In this document: piece after piece, positions 16,166-23,616 of the stretch
Layout: each line of letters opens with the position of its first letter
Position numbering within the stretch: position 1 is the first letter of the stretch
Assembly (NCBI RefSeq): GCF_001435525.1
Contig: NZ_AZDP01000023.1
Span: 1 to 64,000 of the forward strand
DNA: 64,000 bases
Source of the DNA: Levilactobacillus koreensis JCM 16448
GTDB taxonomy: Bacteria; Bacillota; Bacilli; Lactobacillales; Lactobacillaceae
Reading direction: 5' to 3'
The notes under the pieces: generated by a model
The model's database searches: none
Told to the model about the DNA's origin: nothing
What the model saw: the letters and a program-made list of their open reading frames with translations, nothing else
Position numbers and translations under genes: made by a program

Positions 16166-16318
16166 TTCACAGATTCTTCACATTTACCAGTTAGGATAAC
16201 CGTATACCAAAAACCTATTAACCAACCTTTCTTCATTTTATTAACCAAGTAAAATGAATGCCACTTGCCCTAACCAAGTAAGCGGTCCGACCGTCCTCTA
16301 ACCAGGGACGGTTTTTTT
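16166..16318 (+). ncRNA. Candidate small regulatory RNA behind a TTCACA direct-repeat operator
   Basis: TTCACA occurs twice, 11 bases apart (16166-16171 and 16177-16182). This is the layout of OmpR/PhoP-family response-regulator boxes. A possible -10, TAGGAT, follows at about 16193. The next hundred bases contain no credible gene and end in a terminator: ACCGTCC (16290-16296) pairs with GGACGGT (about 16306-16312), then T. The putative transcript, about 110 bases, has four TAACCA motifs in predicted unpaired stretches. The only open frame (15 codons from an ATG near 16256) has no ribosome binding site. Confidence 0.45.
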
Positions 16319-16472
16319 GTGGGAAAAGGTTAGACAAATAGCGGTTAGTCAATGAGTATTAACGTTGATAGGCGAATAATCCTGGTTTGGGATCGTTCGT
16401 CTACCGGGGGGGAAAACTATCTTTTGTAAGCTCGGAGTGCAAAAAGCGTCTGGGACTTTTTCCCAGACGCTA
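16319..16472 (+). repeat. Dispersed intergenic element, copy E, with terminator
   Basis: Starts GTGGGAAAAGG right at the T-run of the preceding terminator. It has TAGCGGTTAGTC, AATGAGTATTAACGTTG and CTACCGGGG, then diverges (AAAACTATCTTTTGT) and ends in GCGTCTGGGA / TCCCAGACGC (16446-16470). The final hairpin can terminate the minus-strand gene that ends at 16483. Confidence 0.8.
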
Positions 16473-16482
16473 ACGTGATCTT

Positions 16483-16782
16483 TTAATGGTGAATCAAGTT
16501 GCGGTGTGGTCCGGCGAGTAGCGTGGGCTTGCCATTCCGCTGACCGGGAAGGTGCTGTTCCAGCATGAGTTGCTTCGTGTGTTCCTTTTCAATCTGGAGT
16601 TGTTTCTTTAACTGACGATTCTTCCAAAAGCCATGAATCATAACCGTTGCGGGGATTATTTCAAGTGAGACGAGGGCTGGTAGCAACCAAGGGTTGTCAC
16701 CGACCAGGTTGGTAAATTTTTCGCGTTGTTCCTTGAATACTTCGGGTTCGTTATCCAGCATGAACTTATGTGTGCACATCAT
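16483..16782 (-). CDS. Small single-helix membrane protein with charged C-terminal helix
   Basis: A 99-residue product: a polar N-terminus, one hydrophobic segment (about residues 32-50, WLLPALVSLEIIPATVMI), then a basic and glutamine-rich stretch likely to be helical or coiled-coil (KNRQLKKQLQIEKEHTKQLM), ending in a histidine-rich tail. AAAGGAGCG precedes the ATG-ATG start by about eight bases. The family is not recognised. It lies in a run of three minus-strand small envelope genes with separate spacing (67 and 55 bases). Confidence 0.65.
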   Translation of the reverse strand: MMCTHKFMLDNEPEVFKEQREKFTNLVGDNPWLLPALVSLEIIPATVMIHGFWKNRQLKKQLQIEKEHTKQLMLEQHLPGQRNGKPTLLAGPHRNLIHH

Positions 16783-16848
16783 TAATCACGCTCCTTTGGC
16801 CCTATCATAACCCAAAGTGGTAGCGCTGTCAGCTGGTTCACCCGTTTT

Positions 16849-17016
16849 CTATTTATGATGGAAGAAACTGACGATGTGTAGGATGGCTAAAATCGCGGCG
16901 ATGCCCAACACGACCGTTTCTAGCATCACGAAGCCACTGAGATGACGGAGCTGTTGATAGACGAGCACGCCACCAACAATCAGGATTCCCAGTAGCCAGG
17001 GGATAAATTTTTGCAT
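16849..17016 (-). CDS. Small two-helix membrane protein
   Basis: A 55-residue peptide, MQKFIPWLLG at the start, with two hydrophobic segments (about residues 4-21 and 31-50) and ending SFFHHK. GGAGG lies six bases before the ATG at 17016, which makes this start better than the upstream alternatives in the same frame. The length and composition resemble many uncharacterised lactobacillar small membrane proteins; no function is assignable. Confidence 0.6.
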   Translation of the reverse strand: MQKFIPWLLGILIVGGVLVYQQLRHLSGFVMLETVVLGIAAILAILHIVSFFHHK

Positions 17017-17070
17017 CGTTTGCCTCCAATAGAAAAACGGCACCAGCAGGCACCGTTTTCCGTCGTGTAT

Positions 17071-17610
17071 TTAGTTGGCGACCTTGACCAACACAGCCTT
17101 GGTAACGTCTTGATCGACGTCTCTGGCGATGTGGTAGCCGGCGACTTTCAACTTCGACGACTTGTTCTTGCCGGTCAAGGTGTCCTTAACCGTGAACTTT
17201 TGGGTCATCGGAATGTCGGATAACTTCCCTTTGAAATTGATGAGGGTGTTATCCCCCTTGGTCTTGAACGTCGTGGTCAGTGTCCCAACCTTGTTAAGGG
17301 CGTTGGCCTTGTTGGCAGCACTGTAGGACTTGTAGAACTTATCAACGTTATACACGGTCACTTTGCCGTTAGAATTGAACCGGTAAGCTTCCAGTCCAGA
17401 ATTACTCTTAGAATTGACGGCACCAGCCACGTACCAAAGCTGTTTGGACTTGGTCAACGTTGACTTCACATCGGCCTTCTTAGTGGTCTTGTTTTTAAAA
17501 CTAGCTTGTTGGTTACTCCCCGACTTGCTACTCTTACTGCAGCCGGCTAAACCGATGGCAAAGACTGCCAGTAGGCTCAGAGCGACGGCAACGATACGGG
17601 ATTTCTTCAT
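17071..17610 (-). CDS. Lipoprotein of unknown function
   Basis: A 179-residue secreted lipoprotein. The signal peptide (MKKSRIVAVAL, hydrophobic core to residue 23) ends in the lipobox LAGC with Cys24, followed by a Ser/Lys-rich linker. The mature part is basic and beta-rich in appearance, with two tandem-like segments (GKVTVYNVDKF and GKLSDIPMTQKF). It would be lipid-anchored on the outer face of the membrane. TGAGGTGA lies about seven bases before the ATG. A likely promoter lies upstream (TATACT near 17688 on the minus strand). The perfect Fur-type box at 17751 lies beyond it, so iron control is possible but not established. Confidence 0.8.
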   Translation of the reverse strand: MKKSRIVAVALSLLAVFAIGLAGCSKSSKSGSNQQASFKNKTTKKADVKSTLTKSKQLWYVAGAVNSKSNSGLEAYRFNSNGKVTVYNVDKFYKSYSAANKANALNKVGTLTTTFKTKGDNTLINFKGKLSDIPMTQKFTVKDTLTGKNKSSKLKVAGYHIARDVDQDVTKAVLVKVAN

Positions 17611-17750
17611 GTCTAAATCACCTCATCAAAAATGATAACAGTTTTGTGGTCAACACACAAACCGCCTGCTTCCTCTAAGCGTAGTATAGCATGGCTAGGG
17701 GACCAGAAAGCGCACGGGCTGGTTAAAAAAGCATTAAGTTCCCATAACAA

Positions 17751-17765
17751 TGATAATGATTATCA
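17751..17765. promoter_or_regulatory. Perfect Fur-family 7-1-7 operator
   Basis: TGATAATGATTATCA matches the B. subtilis Fur consensus TGATAATNATTATCA at all positions. It lies in the divergent region between the lipoprotein gene (starts 17610) and the nuclease gene (starts 17870). It may control either or both; it is far from the obvious -10 of the lipoprotein promoter. Confidence 0.7.
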
Positions 17766-17869
17766 ATTATTAATAATAAAATATTGTAATTAATAACACA
17801 AAAGTAGAGACGAACGTATGTTTTTCTGGTAGACTATGACGAGAGAGATTTTTGAGGGAGAGGGATTTT

Positions 17870-18688
17870 ATGAGCAAGCGTCGTCGCCGTCGTGGACGGA
17901 ACCAGATTTCAATTTATGGGGCGTTACTTCTACTGGTAGTTGGTATTATTGGTGGGTTGGGTAGTCAGGGAAATCCCACCGCTAGAAAGGTTACGGAGAC
18001 CGCTTCGAGCTTAGTCGGTCAGGTGGCTGGGAACGATTCGGCGTCTTATGCGACATCGGCACCGAAGCAATCGGTCGCGACCAAGGCCTTGGCCGAACAG
18101 AAATACACGGGAACCCAGATTGTCGCGGTTAATCACAACAAACCAACCTTTACAACGGCTGAATTGTCGACCAAGCGCGGGGCATGGGCAACCTATGCCA
18201 ATTTAGATAGTTTAAACAGGGTCACGACAGCCAATGCCTTGTTGAGCAAGAGTACAATGCCAACCGCCAAACGGGAACCGTTGTACGTCAATCCGACCGG
18301 CTGGAAAAACAAACCATACACGGTCAATGGCAAGCGGGGCTACCTGTACAATCGTAGCCACTTGATTGGTTACCAGCTGACGGGGCAAAATAACAACCTA
18401 AAGAACTTGATGACTGGGACGCGGTCACTAAATGACCCGGGGATGACCGCCTATGAAAATCCGGTGGCCAGTTATTTGAAGAGCCATCCGGGCGACTACG
18501 TGCGTTATCAAGTTCAGCCGGTCTTTCGTGGCAACGAACTGGTGGCACGCGGTGTTCACATGCAGGCCAAATCGGTCGGTAGTGCTGGTATTTCTTATAA
18601 CGTCTATATTTTTAATATTCAAGCTGGAATTAAAATCAACTACAGTACCGGAGCCAGTCAGTTGGGAAATCCGGCAGCTAGTTTTTAG
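17870..18688 (+). CDS. Membrane-anchored DNA/RNA non-specific endonuclease (EndA/NucA-like)
   Basis: A 272-residue protein. The extreme N-terminus is strongly basic (MSKRRRRRGRNQ), followed by a single membrane anchor (about residues 14-31), a linker, and a beta-beta-alpha metal nuclease domain. The motif that corresponds to DRGH in the family is NRSHLIGYQLTG (catalytic His near residue 165), with the metal-binding Asn in NNNLKNLMTGTRSLND. Relatives such as pneumococcal EndA degrade DNA at the cell surface for nutrition or transformation. GGAGAGG precedes the ATG at 17870 by about seven bases; a TTG at 17852 is a weaker alternative. It has its own terminator. Confidence 0.88.
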   Translation: MSKRRRRRGRNQISIYGALLLLVVGIIGGLGSQGNPTARKVTETASSLVGQVAGNDSASYATSAPKQSVATKALAEQKYTGTQIVAVNHNKPTFTTAELSTKRGAWATYANLDSLNRVTTANALLSKSTMPTAKREPLYVNPTGWKNKPYTVNGKRGYLYNRSHLIGYQLTGQNNNLKNLMTGTRSLNDPGMTAYENPVASYLKSHPGDYVRYQVQPVFRGNELVARGVHMQAKSVGSAGISYNVYIFNIQAGIKINYSTGASQLGNPAASF

Positions 18689-18699
18689 AGTAAATTAAA

Positions 18700-18738
18700 A
18701 TCCGAACCATCACCAATAATTGATGGTCCGGACTTTTT
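18700..18738 (+). terminator. Terminator of the nuclease gene
   Basis: TCCGAACCATCA pairs with TGATGGTCCGGA (one G-U), followed by a T-run. Confidence 0.88.
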
Positions 18739-18790
18739 TCTAATCTGGTAGCGGCCGAGCAAGTCTGATTCAGGCCGTAAAATCGTGGCG

Positions 18791-18946
18791 TTAACGCCGG
18801 TTCATGTATCGGTAGATGGCGTAGAGCACGACGCCCGCTAAAATAATGATACCCACGGCTGGGCTATCGCGAAAAATCCAGTGAAAGACGCGAATTGGAC
18901 TAGTGCCATGTAGGCCGCCAATCAATGAGATGAAATCAGTGTGCAT
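18791..18946 (-). CDS. Small single-helix membrane peptide (51 residues)
   Basis: A short gene read on the minus strand: it begins MHTDFISLIGGLHG, has a hydrophobic segment AVGIIILAGVVLYAIY (about residues 30-46) and ends RYMNRR. TAGGAGG lies nine bases before the ATG, a near-perfect ribosome binding site, which is the main evidence that it is real. It is divergent from cls. The family is not recognised; the positive C-terminus suggests the tail is inside the cell. Confidence 0.65.
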   Translation of the reverse strand: MHTDFISLIGGLHGTSPIRVFHWIFRDSPAVGIIILAGVVLYAIYRYMNRR

Positions 18947-19062
18947 GGTATGAACCTCCTATCGAAAAATTACTATTTCTGGCGAAAAGTTTAAAGAAAA
19001 GTAAAGACATTTGAATGATTTAGCGTATCATGAAATCACAGAGAATAGAGGAGGGTTTACAC

Positions 19063-20520
19063 GTGAATGTGAATTACATGCTCATCCTAGAAATCATTGT
19101 GGTGGTCAACTCGGCATTAGCCTTTGTGACGGTTTTCCGGGAGAAACGAGATATCGCGGCGACGTGGGCGTGGATGTTGGTGTTGGTGCTCTTACCAATC
19201 GTTGGGTTTATTGCCTATGCCTTCATCGGTCGAAAACTTCCAAAAGGGCGAATGTTTCGTTTGCAACGGCAGGTCGCGGTTCAACTCGATGAGCGCTTAT
19301 CACAGCAGCGCGAAGAGATTGGGACGCAGATCATGCCGGCTGATCAGATCAGTCACTCAGTCATCAACATGGTCAATATGTTTATGGAAACGGACCACGC
19401 TTTCTTGGCCCGGAAGAACCGGGTCCGCGTAATCACGGATGGCCATGATCTATTTCACCTGATGATGGAAGACATCGAACGAGCCCACTCCAGTATTCAT
19501 ATTGAATTCTACACCTTTTATAACGACCAGATAGGAAATGACATCTTGGACCTATTGGTAAAGAAGGCGCGAACGGGTGTCGAAGTGCGGGTCATCTACG
19601 ATCCATGGGGGTCCATGGGAACGTGGAAAAGATTCTTCAAACCGTTGATGGATGTCGGCGGTCACGTGGAGCCCTTCCTGGGAACGCGTTCAGCGGTCAT
19701 TGACTTTCGGCTGAACTTCCGTGATCACAGAAAGATCGTGACGATTGACGGTCAGATTGGTTACGTCGGTGGCTTTAACATCGGGGACCAGTACCTGGGG
19801 CGTAAGGAAAAATTCGGGTACTGGCGCGACACGCATTTACGGATCGTCGGTTCCGGGGTCTTTTCCCTTCAGGCACGGTTTATGCTGGACTGGAACGCCA
19901 CGGATCGCGACCATCCATTTAAAGATGATCAGATTGATCACCGGTACTTCCCGTTGACCAAGGTTAAGGGAGAAACTAGCCTGCAGATTGTATCCAGTGG
20001 TCCGGATTCTGACCTCCAGCAGATTAAAATGGGGTACATGCGTCTGATTCAGACGGCCGAAAAGCGCTTGTGGATTCAGACGCCATACCTGATTCCAGAT
20101 GATAGTGTCTTGGACTCCCTGCGGATCGCGGCCATGGCAGGAATCGACGTGCGGATCATGATTCCAGATAAGCCAGATCATGCCTTCGTCTACCGGGCAA
20201 CGCAGTACTATGCGCGGCAATTAGCGGATGACGGGGTTAAAATTTACTTCTATCACAATGGCTTCATTCACGCTAAGACGATGGTCGTGGATGGTAAGAT
20301 TGCCTCCGTGGGATCGGCCAACATGGACTACCGGAGCTTCAAGTTGAACTTCGAGATCAACGCGTTCATTTACGATTCGGAGATTGCCACGCAACTCGAA
20401 GAAATTTACGAAGCCGACATGCGGCACAGTGAATTGATTACGCCAGAGAAGTTTAAGAAGCAGTCAACGTATTTGAAATTCAAGCAAACGGCGTCACGTT
20501 TGTTATCACCAATATTGTAA
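19063..20520 (+). CDS. cls: Cardiolipin synthase
   Basis: A 485-residue membrane enzyme that joins two phosphatidylglycerol molecules into cardiolipin and glycerol. Two N-terminal helices (about residues 5-25 and 38-58) precede two phospholipase-D domains. The HKD motifs are HRKIVTID (His222) and HAKTMVVD (His403), each followed by a Gly-containing loop and Asn (GGFNIGD; GSANMDYRSF). GAGGAGGG precedes the GTG at 19063 by seven bases; an ATG at 19030 would begin upstream of that ribosome binding site. It is monocistronic; a weak terminator follows. Confidence 0.95.
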   Translation: MNVNYMLILEIIVVVNSALAFVTVFREKRDIAATWAWMLVLVLLPIVGFIAYAFIGRKLPKGRMFRLQRQVAVQLDERLSQQREEIGTQIMPADQISHSVINMVNMFMETDHAFLARKNRVRVITDGHDLFHLMMEDIERAHSSIHIEFYTFYNDQIGNDILDLLVKKARTGVEVRVIYDPWGSMGTWKRFFKPLMDVGGHVEPFLGTRSAVIDFRLNFRDHRKIVTIDGQIGYVGGFNIGDQYLGRKEKFGYWRDTHLRIVGSGVFSLQARFMLDWNATDRDHPFKDDQIDHRYFPLTKVKGETSLQIVSSGPDSDLQQIKMGYMRLIQTAEKRLWIQTPYLIPDDSVLDSLRIAAMAGIDVRIMIPDKPDHAFVYRATQYYARQLADDGVKIYFYHNGFIHAKTMVVDGKIASVGSANMDYRSFKLNFEINAFIYDSEIATQLEEIYEADMRHSELITPEKFKKQSTYLKFKQTASRLLSPIL

Positions 20521-20527
20521 CGGATAG

Positions 20528-20559
20528 GGCCTTCTGTGCGAGAGTACGGGAGGCTTTTT
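20528..20559 (+). terminator. Probable terminator of cls
   Basis: GCCTTC and GGGAGGC form a short stem with an imperfect 12-13 base loop, followed by TTTTT. Confidence 0.6.
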
Positions 20560-20708
20560 ATGAATAAATTGTAATGATGACAAAAAATAAAGGCGAGTTG
20601 GTTGCGGTAGACAACTAACACCGGTATAATAAGGCCAGCTGAGTAGTGAACCGCTTTCATTTTAAAGCGGGTGTTGTATCGAATTTTAATTCGGGGAGGT
20701 CTTGTACT

Positions 20709-21614
20709 ATGAAGCCGTTTGTTCCCATACCAGTCGTTGATTCAAGTTTATATCTATTTGGTGGACACCGCCGGACGGTCCCCGGGGGATGGCAGTTCTT
20801 CGAGCAGAAGCATCAAGCTTTTGAGCTGATGTGTCTGGTTGATGGCCGCCAAACGACCGAGATAAAGGGCGTTGGTACATATGACTATGGGGCCGGGGAC
20901 GCGATGATTATTTCGCCCGGAACGTTGCATACGAACAAGAACTCCAGCGATGAGGAGACGATGACTTATATCTGTTTTCACTTCAATATTGAAAGCTTGG
21001 AGTTAAAATCTGAACTGTTAGGTAACGTAGTGAATGCTGTGATTCCTGCCGAAGAACCGATTGCCCAAGCGGCGGTCAAGGCGGCAGAGGAAATTGTGGC
21101 CTGTAGTGCAGACAATGAACTGACTAAGGAACAGGCTAGTTTGAAAATTCAGCGAGCTTTTTTGGATTTTCTACTGGCGTTGACCGAGAACCTTTCAAGC
21201 TATGCGCAACAAAAGGGGACTAAATATAGCGAGAGTGAAGCCAAGACTAGCCGATTGATTGCGACATTGATTAAGAAGAATATCGATCAGAAAGAGATTC
21301 CATTATTTTCGTTTGAAGATATCTGTCAAAAAGTGGGTATTAGTAGTGGTTATGGCCATCGAACATTTAAGAAGGTCTATGGTGTGACGCCACTTCACTA
21401 CATTGAGAGCCAAAAGTACAATAAGGCAAAGCGCCTTTTAGGCTCACCTGAATATTCAATTGAGGATATTTCGTATTTGATGGGTGCCAGCAGTACGTCG
21501 AACTTTACAAAGCAGTTTAAGAAGTGGGCGGGTATCACGCCAAGTCGTTATCAACGGCAAATGAAGCAGAAGCGTCGTGTGCGGACACTCAAAGAGAGTG
21601 GCTATTTTGAATAG
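20709..21614 (+). CDS. AraC-family transcriptional regulator, xyloside module 1
   Basis: A 301-residue AraC-type activator. The N-terminal half is a cupin sugar-sensing domain (LMCLVDGRQTTEI, GAGDAMIISPGTLH). The C-terminal half has two helix-turn-helix units: FEDICQKVGISSGYGHRTFK and IEDISYLMGASSTSNFTKQF, then WAGITPSRYQRQ. Start ATG 20709 has GGGGAGG ten bases upstream. It precedes, in the same direction, the GPH symporter and beta-xylosidase genes, with its own terminator between. It is therefore probably their activator, responding to xylosides or xylo-oligosaccharides; this is inferred from position. Confidence 0.88.
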   Translation: MKPFVPIPVVDSSLYLFGGHRRTVPGGWQFFEQKHQAFELMCLVDGRQTTEIKGVGTYDYGAGDAMIISPGTLHTNKNSSDEETMTYICFHFNIESLELKSELLGNVVNAVIPAEEPIAQAAVKAAEEIVACSADNELTKEQASLKIQRAFLDFLLALTENLSSYAQQKGTKYSESEAKTSRLIATLIKKNIDQKEIPLFSFEDICQKVGISSGYGHRTFKKVYGVTPLHYIESQKYNKAKRLLGSPEYSIEDISYLMGASSTSNFTKQFKKWAGITPSRYQRQMKQKRRVRTLKESGYFE

Positions 21615-21623
21615 TATCAATTT

Positions 21624-21657
21624 TGACATGATAGTGAGCAGACTATCATGTCTTTTT
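21624..21657 (+). terminator. Terminator of the AraC regulator gene
   Basis: GACATGATAG and CTATCATGTC form a ten-base stem, followed by TTTTT. Confidence 0.88.
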
Positions 21658-22075
21658 ATTCACAAAAAGTGGGATTTAGGGGTCATTTATAATATTTTAC
21701 CTACCCCCAGATGCCTTTTAGATTTCAAGAGTAGTTCAAAGGTGACTGAAAGCTGGAAAGACTGTCAACAGTAGGATGCACAAATTTTGAGCGTAATCTT
21801 AGTGATCAATAAGCAAACATTTTGACCATTTTTAGTTAGAAAAGGATAATTCAGCCTTAGAAACGTTGATTTGACGGTGCTTTTCATCACCGTTCAGGTC
21901 AGAAATTAACTAAAAACAGTCATGAAAGAAGATAGCCAAGCTTTCTGAAAGCGATTACAATTCGGGGTGTAGTTAGCTAACTTAACAAAACGGACGTTGC
22001 TTGATCAGCACGTTGCAATCACTTCTCGTTTTAGAACTTCCACATAAATTTTTCATTCGAAAGGGGTTCTCACAT
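21658..22075 (+). promoter_or_regulatory. Regulatory region of xyloside module 1, with cre site
   Basis: This 418-base gap contains a cre site TGAAAGCGATTACA at 21946-21959 that fits the TGWAANCGNTNWCA consensus completely, so CcpA repression is expected. It also holds the inverted pair TTTTTAGTTA (21829-21838) and TAACTAAAAA (21907-21916), possible regulator half-sites. A small hairpin, ACGGTG / CACCGT, lies at 21874-21893. No open frame here looks like a gene. Confidence 0.7.
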
Positions 22076-23560
22076 ATGGCCGAAAATACAGAGGCTGCCC
22101 CGAAAGCAAGCACGGCAAATGATGAATTTGCGAAGCTTTCCTGGCGTGAGCGTATTAGTTATGGTGCCGGAGATTTAGCCCAAAACTTAATCTTTGGTAC
22201 AGTTGGCTCCATGCTCTTATTCTACTTAACCACCGTTTATGGTATTTCTGCAGCGGTTGGTGCCACGATTTTCTTAATCGTCCGGTGGGTCAACGTTTTC
22301 TGGGATCCATGGGTTGGTGCCTTCGTCGACAAGCACGGATTCAAGTCCGGTAAGTACCGGCCTTACTTGATTTATGGTGGTATTCCACTGACAATCATGG
22401 CCGCTTTACTTTTCTTACCAATCGAGGCTGTTCGAGGCAACGTCTTCTATGCCTTCATTGCCTACTTAGCTACCGCATTGATCTACTCATTCGTTAATAT
22501 TCCTTATGGGGCTTTGAACGCTTCCTTAACGCGGGATAACGATGAAATTTCAACGTTAACGACGGTCCGGATGACTGAAGCTAACATTGGTAACTTACTG
22601 GTTTACACCTTCTTGCCATTATTTGTTCAAATGGCTTCACCAAATCCACAATCTAAGGACATTGGTTTCTTCGGTATTCACATGAACTTAGGGGATTACA
22701 CATCTCCTAAGGCCGGAAAAGCTTACTTCTTGGTTATGGCTATCTACATGATTATTGGATTCATTATGTTGATGTGCACTTACTTTGGAATTAAGGAACG
22801 GGTTTTGCCTACGCAAAAAGAATCTGATTCCGTTAAGTACTCTGACTTGTGGGTTGAATTTAAGCAAAACAAACCATTACAAGTCCTTGGGTTCTTCTTC
22901 CTGATTGGCTTTACCTTCATGTTCTTCGGAAACACTGTATGGCCATTCTACATGCAATACAACATCGGTCACTCCGAATGGATGGCTTCAATCAACCTGA
23001 TTGGGTCAATTCCTGGGATCTTCTTGGTCTTCTTATGGCCTATCATCCGTAAAAAGATTGGGAAGCGTCAATTCTTCTACGCCTTCTTGACCCTCTTCAT
23101 TATCGGGACCTTAGTTATCTGGGTATGGTCCATGCCTGCCTTTAAAGACAGCACCGCCCTTGGTTACACTGGTCGTTTCTTACAACAATGGGGGATTACT
23201 GCTGCTACTGGTTACATGTGGTCATTGGTTCCAGAAGTTGTTTCTTACGGCGAATACAAGTCCAAGAAGCGGGTTGCTGGGATTATCAACGCCATCATGG
23301 GTCTGTTCTTCAAGATTGGGTTGGCTCTTGGTGGGATTATCCCTGGTTACATCAACGCCTTCTTCAAGTTCGATGGGACTAAGACGGCGCAAAGTGCTGG
23401 TGCCCTAAGCGGTATCCAGTGGTCAATGATCTGGTTACCAATCATTATGGCCCTGGTTGCAATGTGGGTTATGAGTCGTTACACCTTAACTGACGAAGAT
23501 GTTAAGAAGATGAACGAAGAACTCGAAGCAGACCGTCATGCAGCTCAAGCTCAAGACTAA
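22076..23560 (+). CDS. GPH-family glycoside:cation symporter, xyloside module 1
   Basis: A 494-residue sugar transporter of the glycoside-pentoside-hexuronide family, about twelve helices. The first loop motif GAGDLAQNLIFG and the inter-helix RWVNVFWDPWVGAFVDKHGFKSGKYRPYLIYG block (read as WDPWVGAFVDK and GKYRPYLIYG) are diagnostic. The ATG at 22076 has GAAAGGGG upstream; the frame continues leftward to 22001 without a ribosome binding site. The gene ends 56 bases before the beta-xylosidase start, in one operon. Its substrate is therefore probably xylobiose, other xylo-oligosaccharides or a beta-xyloside, by proton or sodium symport. Confidence 0.9.
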   Translation: MAENTEAAPKASTANDEFAKLSWRERISYGAGDLAQNLIFGTVGSMLLFYLTTVYGISAAVGATIFLIVRWVNVFWDPWVGAFVDKHGFKSGKYRPYLIYGGIPLTIMAALLFLPIEAVRGNVFYAFIAYLATALIYSFVNIPYGALNASLTRDNDEISTLTTVRMTEANIGNLLVYTFLPLFVQMASPNPQSKDIGFFGIHMNLGDYTSPKAGKAYFLVMAIYMIIGFIMLMCTYFGIKERVLPTQKESDSVKYSDLWVEFKQNKPLQVLGFFFLIGFTFMFFGNTVWPFYMQYNIGHSEWMASINLIGSIPGIFLVFLWPIIRKKIGKRQFFYAFLTLFIIGTLVIWVWSMPAFKDSTALGYTGRFLQQWGITAATGYMWSLVPEVVSYGEYKSKKRVAGIINAIMGLFFKIGLALGGIIPGYINAFFKFDGTKTAQSAGALSGIQWSMIWLPIIMALVAMWVMSRYTLTDEDVKKMNEELEADRHAAQAQD

Positions 23561-23616
23561 TCACGTCATTACAGTTTTAAAAATTTGTTGAACACACACG
23601 AAAGGAAGATTCTCTC

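Noticed and set aside
22001-22075. Longer N-terminus of the GPH symporter (start at 22001)
   Set aside because: The extra residues are not transporter-like, there is no ribosome binding site there, while a good one precedes the ATG at 22076.
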